A stretch of 64,000 bases of DNA from VRUE01 sp033856275 (GTDB lineage Bacteria > Actinomycetota > Thermoleophilia > Solirubrobacterales > 70-9). Under the pieces are notes generated by a model. It searched no databases and was not told the origin of the DNA. It saw only the letters and a list, made by a program, of their open reading frames with translations. Position 1 is the first letter of the stretch, and each line of letters starts with the position of its first letter. The position numbers were made by a program, and so were the translations under genes. Of the stretch, positions 58,085 through 64,000 are shown one piece after another. Location of the stretch: assembly GCA_033856275.1 (NCBI GenBank), contig JAWVFJ010000051.1, positions 84,064 through 148,063 on the forward strand. Reading direction: 5' to 3'.

Positions 58085-59359
58085 CTAGCTGGCGACGCGG
58101 TCCACCGCTCGCGCGGCAATATCGGATCGCATCTGCATTCCCTCAAACTCGATCCGACCCGCGGCATCGTACGCGCGATCGCGGGCCTCGGCAGGTGTCG
58201 CCCCGAGCGCGGTCAGGTTGAGTACCCGGCCACCGGCGGTGACTATCTCGCCGCCGCGCTCAGCCGTACCCGCATGGGTGATCTCGACGAGCTCCCCGGC
58301 GCGATCGAGGCCGCTGATTACGTCGCCCTTCGATGACGACGCCGGATATCCCGCTGAGGCGAGCACCAGCGTCACGGCCCAGTCCTCCGCGAACTCCGCC
58401 TCGGCCCCCGCCAGTCCTCCGGGCTCGCGCGCGGCGAGGCAAAGGTCGACCAGGTCCGAGCGCAGCCGCGGCAGCACCGCCTGCGTCTCCGGATCGCCGA
58501 AGCGGGTGTTGAACTCGAGCACCTTAGGACCGTCGGTGCCGATCATCAGGCCGGCGTAGAGCACGCCGTGAAATGGGCGCCCGCGGCGCGCCATCGCGGC
58601 GACGATCGGCCGGTGCACCGCATCGACGATCTCCTTCACCTCGGCTGCGCCAAACCCAGGCACCGGCGAGTAGCTGCCCATACCGCCTGTATTGGGCCCC
58701 CCGTCGCCATCGAAGATTCGCTTGTAGTCCTGGGCGGGCGCCAGCGACACCACGTTCTCGCCATCGCAAAGCGCCAGCAGTGAGAGCTCTTCCCCCTCGA
58801 GGAACTCCTCCAGCACCACCGTCGTCTCGCCAAAGCGCTGCTCGGTAAAGAAGACGTCAATCGCCTCACGCGCCTCCTCCTCGGAGTCGCAGATGATCAC
58901 TCCCTTGCCCGCCGCCAAACCATCGGCCTTCAGCACCGCCGGGTAGGAGGCAAGGGCGATCTGCCCAAGCGCCTCCTCACGACCACGCAGCAGCACGTGC
59001 GAGGCAGTGGGCACGCCGGCCTCGCTCATCAGTTCCTTGGCAAAGGCCTTCGACCCCTCAAGCTCAGCCGCAACCGCACTCGGCCCAAACGCCGGCACAC
59101 CGGCATCCTCCAGCGCATCGACGACACCGGTCACCAGCGCCGCCTCCGGCCCGACGACGACCAGATCGACACCCCGCTCAGTAGCCGCCGTGACAATTGC
59201 CTCCACATCATCCGCCGCGATCTCAGTCAGGCACTCAGCATCCGCCGCGATCCCCGCATTGCCAGGAGCACAGAGCAACTCAGGCGCATGAACGGAACGC
59301 GCCAGCGCCCGCACAATCGCGTGCTCCCGTCCACCCCCGCCGACGACGAGAATCTTCAA
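58085..59359 (-). CDS. purD: Phosphoribosylamine-glycine ligase
   Basis: 424 aa. ATP-grasp enzyme of the second purine step: MKILVVGGGGREHAIVRALA, VDLVVVGPEAALVTGVVDAL, VLKADGLAAGKGVIICDSEE, VVLEEFLEGEELSLLALCDG and LEFNTRFGDPETQAVLPRL with metal ligands. Complete. Followed by purE on the same strand, probably co-transcribed with the GYD gene upstream, which starts 12 nt before it. Confidence 0.97.
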   Translation of the reverse strand: MKILVVGGGGREHAIVRALARSVHAPELLCAPGNAGIAADAECLTEIAADDVEAIVTAATERGVDLVVVGPEAALVTGVVDALEDAGVPAFGPSAVAAELEGSKAFAKELMSEAGVPTASHVLLRGREEALGQIALASYPAVLKADGLAAGKGVIICDSEEEAREAIDVFFTEQRFGETTVVLEEFLEGEELSLLALCDGENVVSLAPAQDYKRIFDGDGGPNTGGMGSYSPVPGFGAAEVKEIVDAVHRPIVAAMARRGRPFHGVLYAGLMIGTDGPKVLEFNTRFGDPETQAVLPRLRSDLVDLCLAAREPGGLAGAEAEFAEDWAVTLVLASAGYPASSSKGDVISGLDRAGELVEITHAGTAERGGEIVTAGGRVLNLTALGATPAEARDRAYDAAGRIEFEGMQMRSDIAARAVDRVAS

Positions 59360-59371
59360 GCTGCGTCCCGC

Positions 59372-59653
59372 CTAAAGCGAGCCGGCCAGCTCGTCGGCAG
59401 GCATCGCCGTAAGCGTCTGACTAGTCATCGTCCCCCGAGAGCCAAGCTCAACCGAGACCTTGGCCATCGTCTTCTCATCGGGTGCCTCGACGATGGTGAT
59501 GAAGTCATACTGGCCGAGCGTCGCGTACTGGGCAATTACTTTGGCGCCGATCTGCTCGACCTCTTTGTTCACCTCGGCAACCCGCCCAGGATTGTTCTTC
59601 AGTGTCCGCACACCGTCGGCGGTCAGGTTGGTCAGCATCACGTAAGTCGGCAT
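59372..59653 (-). CDS. GYD-domain protein
   Basis: 93 aa, ferredoxin-like fold of the GYD family: PTYVMLTNLTADGVRTLKNN, IGAKVIAQYATLGQYDFITI with GQYD in the usual GxYD position, and RGTMTSQTLTAMPADELAGS. GYD proteins are small dimeric cytoplasmic proteins of unclear role. It ends 12 nt before the purD start, so it likely heads that operon. Confidence 0.9.
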   Translation of the reverse strand: MPTYVMLTNLTADGVRTLKNNPGRVAEVNKEVEQIGAKVIAQYATLGQYDFITIVEAPDEKTMAKVSVELGSRGTMTSQTLTAMPADELAGSL

Positions 59654-59721
59654 CGAAGATCTCCTCTCGCGCGGGGTCTCGCCCTAACCTACGCGAGCGA
59701 GTACCGCGGCGTCTACACGCC

Positions 59722-61377
59722 TCAGACGCCGAGCGCCTGCAGCAGCGAGAACATCTGGAGACCTCCCTGGGTCACCTTGCCCTCGAAGTATTCGCCGTGG
59801 CTGAGCGGTGTTCCCGCCGCATCGGCGAGGCCAATCTCGATCGAGCCGCCAGGCCTGAAGGTCGCGATCTGCTCGCCCGCCTTGACCGTCTGGCCGGGCT
59901 GAACCGTGGCATCGATGCCCTCGTAGACGAAGATCGTTTCGCCCTTCAGCGGGCCGTCGAGCAGCTGGTAAAGCACGCCGCCTTCTTCCGGCCAGCCGGG
60001 GGCGCCGACCTGCAGCACCTTGGCATCGCCGATCGCGACGATCGCGCCGGTTCCGGTGAAGTCGACCCCCTGGTCGATGCGCCCGGTTACGAGGTTGGTG
60101 CTGAGCCCGAATGGGTTGACATAGTTGGCCGCGGCGGCCGGCAGCGCCAGCTGCCAATCGACGTAGTGCGCCCGGCACTGGCCTTCGATCGCTTCGGCCT
60201 CTGCGAGCACCGTCTGCACATACCAAGCGGCCTGGTTGTGGGCGAAGATGCCGGCGTGCAGGCTTCCCTGCGACCAGATCATCCGTGCCAAGGTCGCGGC
60301 CGAGTCGGCTGGGTTGGCGTGGGTGATCTTGCCGTCACCGTCGCCATCGACGCCGTACCGGTTCCACTCGCTCGAATCGAGTCCGAGCGGCCCCGTCTCT
60401 TCGAGCTGTCCCGCCGACATGCCGCGGCCGAAGTTCGACTCGAGCCGAGCTATCGCCGCCAGCGCCCAGACGCCTCGCTTGCCGAGTTCGTAGCGTCCCG
60501 CGGCGCTCTCGAGGGCGGCGAGGTACTCGGGCGGAATCTCTTTGCGCCACGGCTTGGCCGGCTCGCAGTTGAGCACCTGCAGTTGGGGCGGCGCGGCGAG
60601 CGCGGCGGCTGAGCCACCCAGCGATGGCGCATAGCAACTGGCGTTGGCAAGAATCTCTTGGACGTACCAGTCGGCGTGGTTGTAGGCGTAGATCGCGCCG
60701 TAGGTGTCCCCCGGCATTCCGGCGGCCTTCAGGTAGCTGGCCGCGGCGAAGATCGCGTCTTCCGGGTTGTAGGGATCGCGCACCCCGTCGCCGTTTGCGT
60801 CGACGCCATACGTTTCCCAGGTCGAGGCAAGGAACTGCATCCAGCCGATCGCCCCTGCCGAGGAGACGTTGAGGTTGGTGCCGAAAGCCGTCTCCACCTC
60901 GTTGATGCCGGCGAGGACCGAGGCGCCCTGGGGGCCAAGGCCATAGGCAGCGGAAGCGCGCTGGTAGATCGGAATCAGAACCGGTGGCACGCCGGCGGCC
61001 GCGCAGGTCGAGGACGGGATCGAGGGGATCGGGAAGACGGCGGAGGGGGGAGGAGCGGTCGTGGCGCCGGGAGCCGCTTCGCTCGATTCTTCGCTTTCAC
61101 CTTCGCCTTCTCGGGGGCCTTCCGATGAGCCTGGCGAGGTGCCGCCAGTTGCTTCCGGTTTGCCGGGTGTGGGAGTCGGCGTCGGTGGGGAGAGAGTCGT
61201 GCCTTGGTGCACTCCCGGGGTGATCGGTGCAGGGACGGTTGTTTCGCTCGCTGGTTGCGGCGTGGCGACGGCCGCTGAGGGATCGCTTGGAGCGGGGGCT
61301 TCGGCGGCGCTGGCGTTGGAGGCGGTGAGCGCCGCGCCGACCGCGGCTGCAGCGAGCGTATTGCGTAGCCGGCCCAT
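59722..61377 (-). CDS. Secreted double lytic transglycosylase with a degenerate M23-like end
   Basis: 551 aa from ATG 61377. A signal peptide (LAAAAVGAALTASNASAAEA) and a Pro/Thr/Glu-rich linker of ~110 residues precede two SLT-type domains. The first has INEVETAFG (catalytic Glu) and SSAGAIGWMQFLASTWETYG with a Ca-type DANGDG loop; the second has IARLESNFGRG and SSEWNRYGVDGDGDGKITHA. The end (DQGVDFTGTGAIVAIGDAKV) resembles an M23/lysostaphin barrel, but the metal-binding His residues were not found, so it may only bind wall. It cuts peptidoglycan glycan strands. TGATG overlap with the upstream gene shows coupling. Confidence 0.85.
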   Translation of the reverse strand: MGRLRNTLAAAAVGAALTASNASAAEAPAPSDPSAAVATPQPASETTVPAPITPGVHQGTTLSPPTPTPTPGKPEATGGTSPGSSEGPREGEGESEESSEAAPGATTAPPPSAVFPIPSIPSSTCAAAGVPPVLIPIYQRASAAYGLGPQGASVLAGINEVETAFGTNLNVSSAGAIGWMQFLASTWETYGVDANGDGVRDPYNPEDAIFAAASYLKAAGMPGDTYGAIYAYNHADWYVQEILANASCYAPSLGGSAAALAAPPQLQVLNCEPAKPWRKEIPPEYLAALESAAGRYELGKRGVWALAAIARLESNFGRGMSAGQLEETGPLGLDSSEWNRYGVDGDGDGKITHANPADSAATLARMIWSQGSLHAGIFAHNQAAWYVQTVLAEAEAIEGQCRAHYVDWQLALPAAAANYVNPFGLSTNLVTGRIDQGVDFTGTGAIVAIGDAKVLQVGAPGWPEEGGVLYQLLDGPLKGETIFVYEGIDATVQPGQTVKAGEQIATFRPGGSIEIGLADAAGTPLSHGEYFEGKVTQGGLQMFSLLQALGV

Positions 61378-62279
61378 CAGCCGAGTACCTTCGTCACTTG
61401 CCACACGCCCGTCTTCGGATCGCGCTGCATTTCGAGGCGGAGCTCGCTGGTGACCCCGACCCGCAGCAGCGAGACGCTGAGCGTGTAGGTGCCGCCGTGG
61501 TGAGGCCCGGAGACGACGTTGACGACCTTCGCCCGGGGCACCTTGACTCCAGCGGGCAGGCGCGGGGGACGGCGCAGCAGCGAGTGGGCCAGCTGCGGCG
61601 TCGCCGTGGCAGCGAAGGTGGTGCGGACCTTGGCGCTGTTCTGCCCCGTCTCATAGAGGACGAAAGCGCCGGCAAACCGGTGCGCAATCGTGGTCGCGGG
61701 CGGGCCGGCGGGAACCACAGATGCGGAACCCGATGCGCCCGGCGAGCTGCTGATCACAGTTTCAGTCGAAGCGGTCTTTGGCGTCGCCGAGTTGGTCGCC
61801 GCTTCCGTGCTGCCCGGGGCGCCGACTTTGTCGCCGTTGGACAGGCTGGCCTTGGGCTGTGTGGTGAAGTCCGGCTTGACCCCATGCAGAAGCGGCGCCG
61901 GAGCCGCGGCCTCATTCGGGATCTGCTGAATAACTGGCGTCGGTCTTTGAGCCGCGGTCTGGGTTGCACCTCGCGTGCTGCCGCTGCCCGATGCCCAGAC
62001 GAGCCCAAGCACTCCGGCTCCGGCCGCGAGCAGCGCCAGGGCGACGACGCCGAGGACGCGCAGCGGCACCCCCCAATCGCCGGTCCGCTCCTCGAGCGGC
62101 CAGACGAGCCCACGCTCGATCGCCCAGATAATTCGCTCGAACGGCCACTTGGCCGCGTCGAGGAGACGACGCAGGACGTCGGCACCGCCCCAGAGCACGC
62201 GCTCCTCTACCGCGAAAGCGGCATTGGCAAGCGAAGAACGGAGTGGGGCGGTGGTGTCGATGCGACGGCGTCCAAGCAT
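61377..62279 (-). CDS. Bitopic membrane protein of unknown function
   Basis: 300 aa. A cytoplasmic ~70 residues (LANAAFAVEERVLWGGADVL, RRLLDAAKWPFERIIWAIER) are followed by one membrane segment (about 73-95, VLGVVALALLAAGAGVLGLV), a Ser/Thr/Ala/Pro linker, and a C-terminal outer domain (about 200-300) with AHRFAGAFVLYETGQNSAKV and YTLSVSLLRVGVTSELRLEM. It is translationally coupled to the transglycosylase, which suggests a wall-remodelling pair. The family is unknown to me. Confidence 0.75.
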   Translation of the reverse strand: MLGRRRIDTTAPLRSSLANAAFAVEERVLWGGADVLRRLLDAAKWPFERIIWAIERGLVWPLEERTGDWGVPLRVLGVVALALLAAGAGVLGLVWASGSGSTRGATQTAAQRPTPVIQQIPNEAAAPAPLLHGVKPDFTTQPKASLSNGDKVGAPGSTEAATNSATPKTASTETVISSSPGASGSASVVPAGPPATTIAHRFAGAFVLYETGQNSAKVRTTFAATATPQLAHSLLRRPPRLPAGVKVPRAKVVNVVSGPHHGGTYTLSVSLLRVGVTSELRLEMQRDPKTGVWQVTKVLG

Positions 62280-62363
62280 TGAAAAAGTTCGGGCTGAGAG
62301 CTTATGTCGGATTCTTACCCGGTTCCCTTAACACCACATAATGGGCTGTAGTTCCCATCTCGT

Positions 62364-64000
<1,637 letters not shown>

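Overview
The window comes from a high-GC Gram-positive chromosome. The gene content suggests a soil actinobacterium of the Thermoleophilia/Solirubrobacterales type: GTG and TTG starts, many 1-4 nt gene overlaps, Ca-binding and PPC-like secreted proteins with cationic Lys/Arg tails, separate pyruvate dehydrogenase E1 alpha and beta genes, and dispersed purine genes. This assignment is an inference from content; no rRNA or other phylogenetic marker is present.

Layout. 0-10 kb: the 3' part of an S15/CocE-type hydrolase; two ECF sigma factor genes, each followed by a related single-pass membrane protein; a DUF5996 gene; an aldo/keto reductase; a 3-hydroxyisobutyrate-dehydrogenase-like oxidoreductase; an exported protein of unknown function. 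10.4-19.5 kb: a genomic island at a tRNA-Ala(CGC) gene. Its left end and its interior each carry a 3' tRNA-Ala fragment flanked by palindromes. Cargo is a decayed AbiE toxin-antitoxin locus, an SMC/RecF-like ATPase with a 58-aa partner, a DNA methyltransferase with a probable endonuclease, a toxin-antitoxin-like pair and a cytoplasmic trypsin-like protease. No recombinase gene is visible. 19.5-23.5 kb: an acidic protein, tRNA-Ala(TGC), and a compact RiPP-like locus with two 36-aa precursor-like peptides, a radical SAM protein with a C-terminal PqqD-like domain, an HprK-like kinase and a separate PqqD protein.

23.5-34.4 kb: lipA and lipB, a membrane protein, a phospholipase C-type phosphoesterase, and all four pyruvate dehydrogenase complex polypeptides (E2, E1 beta, E1 alpha, E3), so lipoate synthesis lies close to its client. 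34.9-37.9 kb: thiE diverges from a TPP riboswitch that leads thiO-thiS-thiG. 38-59 kb: tRNA-Lys(TTT) and ten de novo purine genes in several groups (purH-purN, purF, purL-purQ-purS-purC, purB, purE-purD), interspersed with a nitronate monooxygenase, a 1179-aa eight-repeat secreted protein, a TetR/MFS efflux pair with clear operators, and a cytochrome P450. purM and purK are not here. 59-64 kb: a GYD protein, a double-transglycosylase cell-wall protein, a membrane protein and the 3' part of clpB.

The most unusual points are the RiPP-like locus; the tRNA-Ala island and its palindrome-flanked attachment modules, a partial copy of which also lies at 6.7 kb; and foreign DNA apparently absorbed into housekeeping coding sequence (a tRNA-Pro-like fragment in the E2 linker and a 17-bp-arm palindrome in purQ). 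Functions were assigned by reading motifs by eye; no database search was possible.
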